Source: Janthinobacterium sp. 344
Lineage (GTDB): Bacteria; Pseudomonadota; Gammaproteobacteria; Burkholderiales; Burkholderiaceae_D
Length of the DNA stretch: 64,000 nucleotides
Direction of reading: 5' to 3'
NCBI RefSeq assembly: GCF_900112025.1
Contig: NZ_FOKL01000001.1
Span: 797,084-861,083, forward strand
Shown: in pieces, positions 8,389-16,668 of the stretch
Position numbering within the stretch: position 1 is the first letter of the stretch
Layout: each line of letters begins with the position of its first letter
Notes under the pieces: model-generated
What the model saw: only the letters and a program-made list of their open reading frames with translations
What the model was told of the DNA's origin: nothing
Database searches by the model: none
Position numbers and translations under genes: made by a program

Positions 8389-10857
8389 ATGAATTCCAGC
8401 ACTGAAACGGCCCATGACACCCCAGGCAGCGAGGATGCGCCGCCGGTGACAGAGACGGCCGCGACGGCGCCCATCAGGCTCGACAAGGAAAAGACGGACG
8501 GCAGCCCCCCCACCGTGCTGGGCAAGCTGCGCACCCTGGTGCAGGACAAGACGCGCTTCGAGCCGCACGACATCACGCCTCTGGCCGAGGAAGATGTCTT
8601 GCAGGATTTTTCCTTGCAAGCCAACTACGCGCTGGAAGCGCGCTTCGAGCAGCGCGTCATCAACGGCTACTTCACCCCGTCGGGCAGCGACTGCCGCTGC
8701 GGCGCGCATGAAGTGGGAGCGCTCGCTCACGCGCAGGAAAAGGAGCGCCTGCGCCGCGCAGCGGCCAAGCTGGACAACGCCTTGCGCCAGCCGGGCCAGG
8801 CCTACAATGGCGTCGCGGCGGGCCTCTACCTGCCGCATGCCGTCAAGCACTGGCACCTGGACACCTGCAACAACTGCCATGGCAAGGGCCGCATCGGCTG
8901 CCATACCTGCCACGGCGCGACGACGGAAACGTGCTGGAGCTGCCACGGTGGGCGCACCGTCAGCTGCGACGCCTACGGCTGCTACGGCAGCGGCAAGGTG
9001 TCGTGCTCGTATTGCAGCGGCAGCGGCACGGTGGCCGAGCAAGTCACCGATTACGTGACGGTGCAAGTGCCCACTACCACCTACAGCAACGGCAGCTCGC
9101 ACACCAGCTACCACAGCGAGACGCGGCCCCAGTACCGCACCGAACACCGCAATTGCTACCATTGCAGCTTCGGCAAGGTCACGTGCAACAGCTGCCACGG
9201 CTCCGGCAACATCAATTGCGGCACCTGCCGCGCCAGCGGCAAGGTGACGTGCCGCACCTGCGGCGGCGTCGGCGATCTGCTCTGCAACCCCTGCGACGGT
9301 TCCGGCAAGGTGGGCAAGGCGGCGTGGGTCGACGTGCACGTGGCGCCCGGCTACAGCGTCAGCCTGCCCAAGCAGGCGCCCGACGACGCGCGCCGCATCC
9401 GCGACAAGGAGAGCGTGCACGCACTGGCCGCCATAGCCAGCAGCCTGGGCCTGGCGAAAGTGAGCATTTACAATGAAGACCAGCCCCAGGAAGTCGACGC
9501 CCTGTATGCCGGCAAGCTGCGCATCGTGCGCCTGGACGCGGCCTGCAACGCTAAAAAGCACCACCTGGTGGCGTATGGCACCGACCTGCGCTGGCTGACC
9601 CTCGACGACATCGTGGAAAAGCTGCTGCGCGGCGACCTCAAGGCGCTCAGCGACGCGCTGGCGGGCAGCGCCGACGACGGCCTGTTCTCGGCCCACGTGC
9701 AAGGCTTGCTGGCGCCGCTGCGCGACGTGGCCGCCTCGGAACTGAATGCGGACGTGATCGAGTCCGTCCTCAGCGGCGACGCGGCCCACGCGCACGTCGA
9801 CGTCGTCTCCGCCGAGTATGCGCAAAATGTGCGCACCTGCGTGCTGGGCGCGCTGCGCCAGGTCTACACGCGGCTGGCCAAGCAGTTCTGGTGGAAAAGC
9901 GCGCTGGCCGCGCTGGCCGCCGCCATCGCCACCTGGTTCTTCGCCGGACGCGGCATGGCGGCCGTCGCCGGCTTGCTCGTCACGGGCGCCGGCTACTGGC
10001 TGTTCAACCGCAAGGTGAAAGCCGTGCTGAGCGAGGCGCTCGGTGGCGAACAGCAGGCGCTGCGCGCCATGCAGATCGCCGGCAAGGGCCGCCGCAACCA
10101 GCTGGCGCAGGTGCTGATCCTCGCTCCCGCCAGCCTGGCCGTGCTGGCCGCCAGCTATGGCTTGCCCACGCGCGTGCGCCCGCCCGCGCCGCCGGTGCAG
10201 GCGGCCTTGGCGTCGGCGCCCGTCGCGCCGCATGCGGCGGCCGTGCCCGCGCCCGACGCCAGCACGCCGAAAGCCGTCAAGCTGTATGAGAACGGCGACA
10301 AGGTGCAGGCGCTGGCCATGCTGGAAAGCCTGGTCGGCAAGGGCGACGCCAGCGCATACGGCCTGTATGGCTGGATGCAGCTGATGGGCGAAGGCCAGCC
10401 CGGTCCTGTCACGGCGCCGACGGCGCAGCAGCGCGAAGCGCGCCAGCTGGCCGCCAAGCCCCTGGTCGGCAAGGGCCTGGTGAAGGGCGACAGCTATGCG
10501 CTGGCGGCGAAGGGCGTGATGCTGGCCGAGGGCTGGCAGGAACCGCGCAACATGGCGCGCGGCCTCGACCTGCTGAAGCAGGCGGCCGGCAAGGGCAATG
10601 CGCAAGCCATGCATCTGCTGGGCCTGTACAACGTGCGCGGCTACCAAATCCCCGTCAACCACAAGGAAGCGCGCAAGTGGTTCACCCTGGCCGCCGACAA
10701 GGGCAGCGCCGGCGACATCTACAACCTGGGCCTGATGGACTGGGAAGGCGCGGGATTGAAGCGCCCGGACCGCGCCAGCGCCATGCAGCGCTGGAAGATC
10801 GCCGCCGCCATGGGCGAGGAGCGCGCCATCAAGGCGCTGGCGCAAGGCAAACCTTAA
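8389..10857 (+). CDS. Membrane protein with DnaJ-like CxxC zinc-finger array and C-terminal Sel1 repeats (function unknown)
   Basis: 822 residues from the ATG at 8389, which has AAAGGA eight bases upstream; an in-frame ATG at 8338 lacks a ribosome site. Residues about 160-310 hold many CxxC units, several of the CxxCxG form known from DnaJ (CNNCHGKG, CHTCHG, CSYCSGSG, CNSCHGSG, CRTCGGVG, CNPCDGSG). These are interrupted by a Ser/Thr/Tyr-rich insert. Hydrophobic segments lie at about 500-542 and 573-592. After a Pro/Ala linker, Sel1-like repeats run from about 630 to the end (GWMQLMGEG, MHLLGLYNVRGYQ, IYNLGLMDWEGAG). Cysteine-rich and Sel1 domains both suggest protein-protein contacts. I do not recognise a named family for the whole protein. 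Confidence 0.85.
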   Translation: MNSSTETAHDTPGSEDAPPVTETAATAPIRLDKEKTDGSPPTVLGKLRTLVQDKTRFEPHDITPLAEEDVLQDFSLQANYALEARFEQRVINGYFTPSGSDCRCGAHEVGALAHAQEKERLRRAAAKLDNALRQPGQAYNGVAAGLYLPHAVKHWHLDTCNNCHGKGRIGCHTCHGATTETCWSCHGGRTVSCDAYGCYGSGKVSCSYCSGSGTVAEQVTDYVTVQVPTTTYSNGSSHTSYHSETRPQYRTEHRNCYHCSFGKVTCNSCHGSGNINCGTCRASGKVTCRTCGGVGDLLCNPCDGSGKVGKAAWVDVHVAPGYSVSLPKQAPDDARRIRDKESVHALAAIASSLGLAKVSIYNEDQPQEVDALYAGKLRIVRLDAACNAKKHHLVAYGTDLRWLTLDDIVEKLLRGDLKALSDALAGSADDGLFSAHVQGLLAPLRDVAASELNADVIESVLSGDAAHAHVDVVSAEYAQNVRTCVLGALRQVYTRLAKQFWWKSALAALAAAIATWFFAGRGMAAVAGLLVTGAGYWLFNRKVKAVLSEALGGEQQALRAMQIAGKGRRNQLAQVLILAPASLAVLAASYGLPTRVRPPAPPVQAALASAPVAPHAAAVPAPDASTPKAVKLYENGDKVQALAMLESLVGKGDASAYGLYGWMQLMGEGQPGPVTAPTAQQREARQLAAKPLVGKGLVKGDSYALAAKGVMLAEGWQEPRNMARGLDLLKQAAGKGNAQAMHLLGLYNVRGYQIPVNHKEARKWFTLAADKGSAGDIYNLGLMDWEGAGLKRPDRASAMQRWKIAAAMGEERAIKALAQGKP

Positions 10858-10863
10858 GGAGCA

Positions 10864-11324
10864 CCTGAGAAAAAGCCCATGGCGTTGTTGCGTTGCCTGG
10901 CCGTACGTTCGTACTGCCTGCGGCAACGCGCCTAGCCCTGGGCATTTTTCAGGCGCTCCAGCAGAGCGGCGGCAAAAAGACCTGAGAAAAGCCCATGGCG
11001 TTGTTGCGTTGCCTGGCCGTACGTTCGTACTGCCTGCGGCAACGCGCCTAGCCCTGGGCATTTTTCAGGCGCTCCAGCAGAGCGGCGGCAAAAGACCTGA
11101 GAAAAGCCCATGGCGTTGCTGCGTTGCCTGGCCGTACGTTCGTACTGCCTGCGGCCACGCGCCTAGCCCTGGGCATTTTTCAGGCGCTCCAGCAGAGCGG
11201 CGGCAAAAGACTTGAGAAAAGTCCATGGCGTTGTTGCGTTGCCTGGCCGTACGTTCTTACTGCCTGCGGCAACGCGCCTAGCCCTGGGCATTTTTCAGGC
11301 GCTCCAGCAGAGCGGCGGCAAAAG
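10864..11324. repeat. Four tandem copies of a 115-bp hairpin-forming repeat
   Basis: Copies start near 10864, 10981, 11096 and 11211 and are almost identical (scattered single-base changes; copy 1 has two extra A). Each contains nested inverted repeats: outer GAAAAGCCCA...TGGGCATTTTTC, middle GCGTTGCC...GGCAACGC and inner GTACGTTCGTAC. About 85 nt could therefore fold into one imperfect hairpin. The array fills the space between the end of the Sel1 protein gene and a convergent gene. Short open frames across it merely repeat with the unit and are not genes. It resembles REP/BIME-type elements but is of no family I can name. Confidence 0.9.
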
Positions 11325-11336
11325 TCGCCGCTTTTT
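11311..11336. terminator. Bidirectional Rho-independent terminator
   Basis: AGCGGCG and CGCCGCT form a 7-bp stem (11311-11317 with 11326-11332) followed by a run of five T. It lies at the edge of the last repeat copy, between the convergent genes ending at 10857 and 11342. The left arm belongs to the repeat unit, so this last copy supplies half of the terminator. Confidence 0.7.
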
Positions 11337-11341
11337 GATTT

Positions 11342-11986
11342 TTACACCGCCGCCAGCGCCTGCAAGGCCATCGGGTTCGGCGTCGGCTCGCCGATTTTCG
11401 TCAGCAGGTTGCGGTCCGTGTGGTGGAACGGTTCATCCTTGCCGCGAATGAGCATCACCGTGTCCTCGTCGTAGCCCCAGCTGCCGTCCGCGTGGATGTC
11501 GACCTTGATGCGGTATTCCACCGTGGTGAACGCGTGTTCGAGAAAGGGGTTCGAGCAGATGCCGTAGGCCGTCGAATCGCGCCTGGCCACCAGTTCGAAA
11601 CTGGTGGCGTCCGCCGTCGTCGTGCCCGAGGCCATGGCAATCTGGCCGCGCGGGATGGCCAGGGTCTGGATCACGGCGCCCGTGGCCGGCTCCCACAGCC
11701 AGTAGCCCACCTGCTCATGATACGTTTTGACCTGGTCCGGCTTGGTGATGTGGATGTAGTAGCGCAAGCCGTAGAACAGCTGCGGGCCGTTGGTGACGGG
11801 GTCGATCGGCTGCAGTTCGATGCGCTCGACGAAGGCCTGCTTGCGCGGGCCGTCGGCCTTCGGCTTGACGTCCAGGCCGCGCGTGCCCGTCCAGATGCCG
11901 GCCATGCCGGTCAAGGGGCCCAGGTTGTTCAGGGTGTGCACGTCGGCGGACGGCTCGGTGTAGATATCTTCGGGAAAATCGCTCAT
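11342..11986 (-). CDS. Nitrobindin-like / FABP-like heme-binding beta-barrel protein
   Basis: 214 residues from the ATG at 11986; a TTG at 12010 would add eight residues. The N-terminal LGPLTGMAGIWTGTRGLD and the alternating strand pattern (FYGLRYYIHI, VGYWLWEPATGAVIQTLAIPRGQ) match the DUF1794/nitrobindin-type barrel, where G-x-W-x-G marks the first strand. The family binds heme or small hydrophobic ligands; no ligand is evident here. It stands alone on the minus strand, 56 bp downstream of the hypothetical gene. Assignment rests on motif resemblance only. Confidence 0.75.
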   Translation of the reverse strand: MSDFPEDIYTEPSADVHTLNNLGPLTGMAGIWTGTRGLDVKPKADGPRKQAFVERIELQPIDPVTNGPQLFYGLRYYIHITKPDQVKTYHEQVGYWLWEPATGAVIQTLAIPRGQIAMASGTTTADATSFELVARRDSTAYGICSNPFLEHAFTTVEYRIKVDIHADGSWGYDEDTVMLIRGKDEPFHHTDRNLLTKIGEPTPNPMALQALAAV

Positions 11987-12042
11987 GCGGAAGTCTTCAA
12001 AATGGGGCAACAGTGCTTGCCGCTATTGTAAGACCCAGCCTG

Positions 12043-12441
12043 CTAGACGGGAAACAGCGTGATGTGGCGCTCGATGAACCGCACGGCGGCCGCCGCCAGC
12101 GCGGGGCGCTGCGCCTCGAACAGCGCCGCGTCGCGCAAGCGCAGCAGGTTGTCGGCGATATCGGGCAGCTGCAATTGATTGGCGAGCAGCGCCGCCACCG
12201 CATCGGGATGCGCATACAGGGCGCTGTCAAAACCTTCCCACTCCGCGTAGGCCAGCCACTCGGCCAGCAGCACCATGGCGGCGACGGGCGGCGCCAGGGC
12301 CGCGATGCGCTCGGCACGCAGCACGCTGTCGTCGCGAATGCCTTCCTGCTGCAGCACGGCCAGCGCCACCTGCTGCAGCGCGTCTTGCGGATCGCACCGG
12401 CATTTGTCCAGCAGGCGCTGCGTCAGGCTGGCGCTGTGCAT
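12043..12441 (-). CDS. Hypothetical protein, methionine aminopeptidase operon
   Basis: 132 residues, Ala/Leu-rich and probably all helical, with no signal peptide or recognisable motif. The ATG at 12441 lies 1 bp after the map stop codon, indicating translational coupling and a shared transcript. The composition (many A, L, Q, R and conserved-looking AALAPPVAAMVLLAEWLAYAE) resembles DUF-type helical proteins. I do not recognise a family; its position suggests a job linked to the TetR-map unit. Confidence 0.65.
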   Translation of the reverse strand: MHSASLTQRLLDKCRCDPQDALQQVALAVLQQEGIRDDSVLRAERIAALAPPVAAMVLLAEWLAYAEWEGFDSALYAHPDAVAALLANQLQLPDIADNLLRLRDAALFEAQRPALAAAAVRFIERHITLFPV

Positions 12442-12442
12442 C

Positions 12443-13246
12443 TCAGACCAGCGGGTCCGGCAAGCCGGTCAGGGTGAAGATTTCAAAGCCCGTTTCCGTC
12501 ACGGCCAGCGAGTGCTCGAACTGCGCCGACAGCGAGCGGTCTTTCGTCACCGTCGTCCATTTGTCCGGCAAGACCTTGACCTGGTAGCTGCCCACGTTGA
12601 GCATCGGTTCGATCGTGAAGATCATCCCCGGTTCCAGCACGATGCCCGTGCCGGCGCGGCCGTAGTGCAGCACTTGCGGCGTGTCGTGGAAGACCTGGCC
12701 CACGCCATGGCCGCAGAAGTCGCGCACGGACGAAAAGCCCTGCGCCTTGGCCACCGCCTCGATGGCGGCGCCCACGTCGCCCAGGGTCGCGCCCGGGCGC
12801 ACGGTGTGAATGCCGGCCATCATGGCGTCATACGCCGTGTTGACCAGGCGGTTGGCCAGGATGGACACGGCGCCCACCTTGAAGGTGCGGCTGGTGTCGC
12901 CGAACCAGCCGTTGAACTTCGGCGTCACGTCGATGTTCAGGATATCGCCCACCTTCAGGATCTTGGTCTCGGACGGGATGCCGTGCGTGACCACGTGGTT
13001 GACGGAGATGCAGCTGGCGTGCTTGTAGCCGTGGTAGTCGATGGTGCCGGGGATTGCGCCGGCGGCGCGCATGAACTCCTCGCACAGGGCGTCGAGCTTG
13101 GCCGTCGACACGCCGGGCTTCACGAAAGGCGTGATGTAATCGAGCGTGTCGGCGGCGATGCGGCCGGCCGCACGCATGCCGATGAAGCCTTCTTCATCGT
13201 GCAGGGGGATTTTCTTGCCGTGTTCAAGCTGGGTGGAATAGCGCAT
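12443..13246 (-). CDS. map: Type I methionine aminopeptidase
   Basis: 267 residues, the usual length for bacterial enzymes that remove the initiator Met. Metal ligands are visible: Asp in NIDVTP, Asp in FGDTSRTF, His in CGHGVGQVFH, Glu in FTIEPM and Glu in SAQFEHS. The substrate-side His is in YKHASCISVN. The ATG at 13246 begins the conserved region; the frame open upstream to 13798 is the shadow of the TetR gene. It lies 17 bp downstream of a TetR gene and 1 bp before a hypothetical gene. An essential map is normally near rpsB, so this TetR-linked copy is probably an additional, regulated isoform (inference). Confidence 0.93.
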   Translation of the reverse strand: MRYSTQLEHGKKIPLHDEEGFIGMRAAGRIAADTLDYITPFVKPGVSTAKLDALCEEFMRAAGAIPGTIDYHGYKHASCISVNHVVTHGIPSETKILKVGDILNIDVTPKFNGWFGDTSRTFKVGAVSILANRLVNTAYDAMMAGIHTVRPGATLGDVGAAIEAVAKAQGFSSVRDFCGHGVGQVFHDTPQVLHYGRAGTGIVLEPGMIFTIEPMLNVGSYQVKVLPDKWTTVTKDRSLSAQFEHSLAVTETGFEIFTLTGLPDPLV

Positions 13247-13263
13247 GGGGATTCTTTTCTTTG

Positions 13264-13863
13264 TTAATGTGTGGTGGTATGGGCGGCCCAGCCGCGCACG
13301 GCATCGTGCGAGGCGCGCAGCATGGCGTCGACGCTGGCCGGTATCGGCCGCTCCTGCGTCAGGTAAGGCTTGACGACGGCCACGGGGGCGTCGATCAGCA
13401 CGAATTTGAGCAGCATGTGATCGAGGTCCAGCTCCGTGGTGGACGGCATGGCTTCGGCGCAGCGGGCGAAGCAGGCATCGAGCGCCGCCTGCTCCTCTTC
13501 CACGGCGGCGGCCAGCTCCTCGCTGATGCCACCGTTGAAATCGGGACTGTCCGCGCATTGCAGCAGGAAGCGCGCATACACGGGCTTGCGCCGGCACCAG
13601 TCCAGCAAGCCATGCACGCCGGCCCAGGTGTCGCCGCCCAGCCAGCGGCTGGCCACTTCCTCGCGGAAGTCGCTTTTCACGCGCAGCCAGGCGCGCGCCA
13701 GGATGGCGTTGCGCGAATCGAAGCGGTGATACACGGAACCGATGGGCGCCCCGGCCTTGACGGCGATGGCGGCCATCGACACGGCACCGACGCCGCACTG
13801 GGCGGCGACGGCGATCGCGCTGTCGATGAAGTTGTTTTCGTTGAATTTAGCAAGTCTGACCAT
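13264..13863 (-). CDS. TetR-family transcriptional regulator
   Basis: 199 residues. The N-terminal helix-turn-helix (VSMAAIAVKAGAPIGSVYHR, about residues 28-47) is followed by a TetR-type ligand domain with two close cysteines (WCRRK, LLQCAD). It is the first gene of a TetR-map-hypothetical operon and is divergent from amn. A perfect 12-bp inverted repeat covers its own start codon, so autoregulation, with control of map, is likely. The ligand is unknown. Confidence 0.92.
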   Translation of the reverse strand: MVRLAKFNENNFIDSAIAVAAQCGVGAVSMAAIAVKAGAPIGSVYHRFDSRNAILARAWLRVKSDFREEVASRWLGGDTWAGVHGLLDWCRRKPVYARFLLQCADSPDFNGGISEELAAAVEEEQAALDACFARCAEAMPSTTELDLDHMLLKFVLIDAPVAVVKPYLTQERPIPASVDAMLRASHDAVRGWAAHTTTH

Positions 13864-13890
13864 TCAAATAGAATACAGATTCTATTTGAA
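13863..13890. promoter_or_regulatory. Probable TetR operator: perfect 12-bp inverted repeat
   Basis: TTCAAATAGAAT at 13863-13874 and ATTCTATTTGAA at 13879-13890, separated by ACAG, form a perfect palindrome. It is strikingly AT-rich against GC-rich surroundings and overlaps the first base of the TetR start codon. Its size and symmetry suit a TetR dimer. It is 85 bp upstream of the amn start, so it might also affect amn. Confidence 0.8.
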
Positions 13891-13962
13891 TCCGTCAAGC
13901 GCCCCGAGATGCACCGACAAGAGTTGCCCCGCTGCCTTACAATGGTATGCACGAACCGCTAC

Positions 13963-13978
13963 AAGGAGAATCCGCTTG
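13963..13978 (+). promoter_or_regulatory. Strong ribosome-binding site fixing a TTG start for amn
   Basis: AAGGAG at 13963-13968 stands seven bases before a TTG at 13976. No ATG or GTG in this frame is equally placed, and the protein's family similarity begins just after it. The start of amn is therefore taken as TTG. Confidence 0.75.
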
Positions 13979-15490
13979 CTTACGCCCCCCTTCATCGCCT
14001 CCTCCCGCTTCGACGATCCACGCCTGGCTTTGGCCCAAGTGCAAGCCATCTACCGCAGCAGCATCGAACACTTGCGCGATGCGCTGCAGCGCTTTGTCGC
14101 CGGCGAAGACATGCACGAGCGCGTGCGCGCCTGCTATCCCTTCGTGCGCATCCAGACCGACACCGTGGCGCGCGCCGACTCGCCGCTGGCCTACGGCTTT
14201 GTCGCCGGTCCCGGCGTGTTTGAAACCACCCTGACGCGCCCCGATCTGTTTGGCGACTACTACCTCGACCAGTTCACCCTGCTGCTGAAAAACCATAACC
14301 GGGGCCAGAAGGTGCACCTGGAAGTGGGCGTCAGCGCGCAGCCGATTCCCGTGCATTTCTCGTTCGCCGAGCATGACCACATCGAAGGCAATATGGATGC
14401 GGGCCGCCGCCTGGCCATGCGCGACCTGTTCGACCTGCCCGACCTGTCGGCCATGGACGACGGCATCGCCAACGGCACGCACGAACCGGCGCACGGCGAA
14501 GCGCAGCCGCTGGCCCTGTTCACGGGCCCGCGCGTGGATTATTCGCTGCAGCGCCTGCGTCACTACAGCGGCACCTCGCCGCAGCACTTCCAGAACTTCG
14601 TCCTGTTCACCAACTACCAGTTCTACATCGACGAATTCATCCGCCTGGGCCACGCCCTGATGGACCGCGCGCCCGACGCCGCCGCGCCGTCGGACGACGA
14701 CGGCTACATCGCCTTCGTCGAACCGGGCAACGTGGTCACGCGCCGCGTGGGCCAGACGGTGGAAAGCGAGGATGCGCTGGGCGCCGCCCCGCCACGCCTG
14801 CCGCAGATGCCCGCCTACCATTTGCTGCGCGCGGACGGCAGCGGCATCACAATGGTCAATATCGGCGTGGGACCGGCCAATGCCAAGACCATCACCGACC
14901 ACATCGCCGTGCTGCGCCCGCACGCCTGGCTGATGCTGGGCCACTGCGCGGGTCTGCGCACCACGCAAAGCCTGGGCGACTACGTGCTGGCGCATGCCTA
15001 TGTGCGCGAAGACCACGTGCTCGACGAAGACTTGCCGCTGTGGGTGCCGATCCCGCCGCTGGCGGAAATCCAGCAGGCGCTGCAAACGGCCGTGGCGGAA
15101 ATCACCCAGCTGACGGGGCATGACTTGAAACACATCATGCGCACGGGGACGGTGGCCAGCACGGACAACCGCAACTGGGAACTGCTGCCGCAGCGCACGC
15201 CGGAGCGCCGCTTCAGCCAGAGCCGCGCCATCGCGCTGGACATGGAAAGCGCGACGATCGCCGCCAACGGCTTCCGTTTCCGCGTGCCCTACGGCACCCT
15301 GCTGTGCGTCAGCGACAAGCCGCTGCACGGTGAGATCAAGCTGCCCGGCATGGCCAACCACTTCTACCGCGAGCGCGTCGACCAGCACCTGCGCATCGGC
15401 ATCCGCGCCGTGGAACTGCTGCGCCGCCAGGGCGTGGACCGGCTGCACAGCCGCAAGTTGCGCAGTTTTGCGGAAGTGGCGTTTCAGTAA
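13976..15490 (+). CDS. amn: AMP nucleosidase
   Basis: 504 residues, close to the E. coli enzyme (484). It hydrolyses AMP to adenine and ribose 5-phosphate in purine salvage. The N-terminal AMN domain (YPFVRIQTDT, SPLAYGFVAGPGVFETTLT) is followed by a nucleoside-phosphorylase-like catalytic domain (MVNIGVGPANAKTITDH, LMLGHCAGLR, ALDMESATIAANG, with the Asp of SDKPLHGEIK). The start is a TTG with a strong AAGGAG site. It is divergent from the TetR-map operon and followed by a secreted protein gene 56 bp on. Confidence 0.95.
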   Translation: MLTPPFIASSRFDDPRLALAQVQAIYRSSIEHLRDALQRFVAGEDMHERVRACYPFVRIQTDTVARADSPLAYGFVAGPGVFETTLTRPDLFGDYYLDQFTLLLKNHNRGQKVHLEVGVSAQPIPVHFSFAEHDHIEGNMDAGRRLAMRDLFDLPDLSAMDDGIANGTHEPAHGEAQPLALFTGPRVDYSLQRLRHYSGTSPQHFQNFVLFTNYQFYIDEFIRLGHALMDRAPDAAAPSDDDGYIAFVEPGNVVTRRVGQTVESEDALGAAPPRLPQMPAYHLLRADGSGITMVNIGVGPANAKTITDHIAVLRPHAWLMLGHCAGLRTTQSLGDYVLAHAYVREDHVLDEDLPLWVPIPPLAEIQQALQTAVAEITQLTGHDLKHIMRTGTVASTDNRNWELLPQRTPERRFSQSRAIALDMESATIAANGFRFRVPYGTLLCVSDKPLHGEIKLPGMANHFYRERVDQHLRIGIRAVELLRRQGVDRLHSRKLRSFAEVAFQ

Positions 15491-15546
15491 ATCTCGGGCA
15501 CCTACCGGCGGGCCACCGGGTCCGCCGTTCATTTCAAGAACAATAC

Positions 15547-16152
15547 ATGAACCTACTTCACAGCATCCCTTTCGCCCTGGCATTGGGCTTGTCAGTGCCG
15601 GCGCTGGCACAAACCACCGCCACTCCCATCTACATGTTGCTAAAGCCGTTAGTGCAAAACGATGCAAACGGTGTTGACATCTGCGGGGTGGACGCCACCG
15701 CTGCAGTAGTCATCGACAAGAAACTTGAAACCTATGAATTCCAGTTCTATGTTTCAGCATCTACATTCAGCGGCCACATCGATGCAGGGCAACTGAGTGA
15801 TCCAGCCACGCCAAAGCCGGCAGGAAAGCAGACAGAACTGCCGCGTCCGACGGGATTCCGGATCGCCAGGAAGGACAACGGCGAAGCGGTGCAGGCGCGG
15901 GACATCCAGGCGTCCGGCAAACCGGGACACATGGCCGGCACGGCCGATCTCATACAGACCACCCGGCAGTTGTGGAATCTGATCGGAGGCCAAGCGATGC
16001 AGCTTACCATCGAGTACCCGCACCAGCGGCGCCAGACCATCATCGAGTTTTCGCAAGAACTCGCGGATGAGGATCGCGATACCCTGCTGTCCTGCATGAA
16101 AGACCAGATGGTTTCGATACGCAGGCAATATGAGGCACATAAACAGAAGTAA
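15547..16152 (+). CDS. Secreted protein of unknown function
   Basis: 201 residues. A signal peptide is clear: a hydrophobic core (LLHSIPFALALGLSVPALA) with probable cleavage after A-L-A near residue 21. The mature part is soluble and mixed, with two cysteines (DICGVD, LSCMKDQ). It has noticeably lower GC and more even codon use than its neighbours, which may indicate transfer. It follows amn by 56 bp and is closed by a strong terminator. No family is recognised. Confidence 0.75.
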   Translation: MNLLHSIPFALALGLSVPALAQTTATPIYMLLKPLVQNDANGVDICGVDATAAVVIDKKLETYEFQFYVSASTFSGHIDAGQLSDPATPKPAGKQTELPRPTGFRIARKDNGEAVQARDIQASGKPGHMAGTADLIQTTRQLWNLIGGQAMQLTIEYPHQRRQTIIEFSQELADEDRDTLLSCMKDQMVSIRRQYEAHKQK

Positions 16153-16155
16153 AAA

Positions 16156-16178
16156 AACGGCGCCGTGAAGGCGCCGTT
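16156..16178. terminator. Bidirectional Rho-independent terminator
   Basis: AACGGCGCC (16156-16164) and GGCGCCGTT (16170-16178) form a perfect 9-bp stem with a GTGAA loop and flanking A and T tracts. It lies between the convergent secreted-protein gene and the DUF1854 gene. Confidence 0.8.
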
Positions 16179-16195
16179 CTTGATTGTTGCATCGC

Positions 16196-16666
16196 TTACA
16201 GGAAGCGATCCAAAATCTTGCGCGTCGTCTTGTCGATATTGAACATGTCGCGTATCAAAAAGTGGATGCCGTGGTTGTCGGCGATCAAGAGCGACGTGGC
16301 GCCGATGCGGCGGATGTCTTCCTCGCCCTTCAGCACGAACTGCGTCTCGCCGCGGTCCGTGTCGACATGCCAGGTGCACGGCGTGGCAAAACTGCTCACG
16401 CTTTTCACGCGCGCGATTTCCGGCATGAATTCGCGCCCTTCCAGCTCTTCCTGCAGCAGGCTGCGCGCCGGCTCCGGCAAGGCGTCGACATGGTCGATCC
16501 ACGCCACTTCCTTGCCATTGCCCAGCACCAGCGAGATGCCTTCGTCGGGCGACTGGATGGGAAAGGCGCGCACGGGCGCCACGCCTTCAAAGACCTGGCC
16601 GTCCGCGTCGGTCATCACCAGCTTGCCGAAAGGGTCGCGGTGTAATGTAAAAGTTGTGCTGGCCAT
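16196..16666 (-). CDS. Cyanophycin-locus DUF1854 protein
   Basis: 156 residues, cytosolic. The sequence (FGKLVMTDADGQVFEGVAPV, RGETQFVLKGEEDIRRIG, LLIADNHGIHFLIRD) matches the DUF1854 family, which in betaproteobacteria is encoded beside an ABC transporter and cyanophycin synthetases. It begins 2 bp after the ABC transporter stop, so the two are co-translated. Its role is not established; the conserved neighbourhood points to cyanophycin metabolism or transport of its precursors. Confidence 0.85.
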   Translation of the reverse strand: MASTTFTLHRDPFGKLVMTDADGQVFEGVAPVRAFPIQSPDEGISLVLGNGKEVAWIDHVDALPEPARSLLQEELEGREFMPEIARVKSVSSFATPCTWHVDTDRGETQFVLKGEEDIRRIGATSLLIADNHGIHFLIRDMFNIDKTTRKILDRFL

Positions 16667-16668
16667 GC

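Noticed and set aside
8347-11061. 904-residue open frame on the minus strand opposite the CxxC/Sel1 protein gene
   Set aside because: It is a shadow in high-GC DNA: low-complexity His/Arg/Ala/Gln-rich translation, no family motif, while the plus strand has clear domains.
10864-11324. CRISPR-like array
   Set aside because: Units are 115 bp and directly adjacent without variable spacers, and no cas genes are present.
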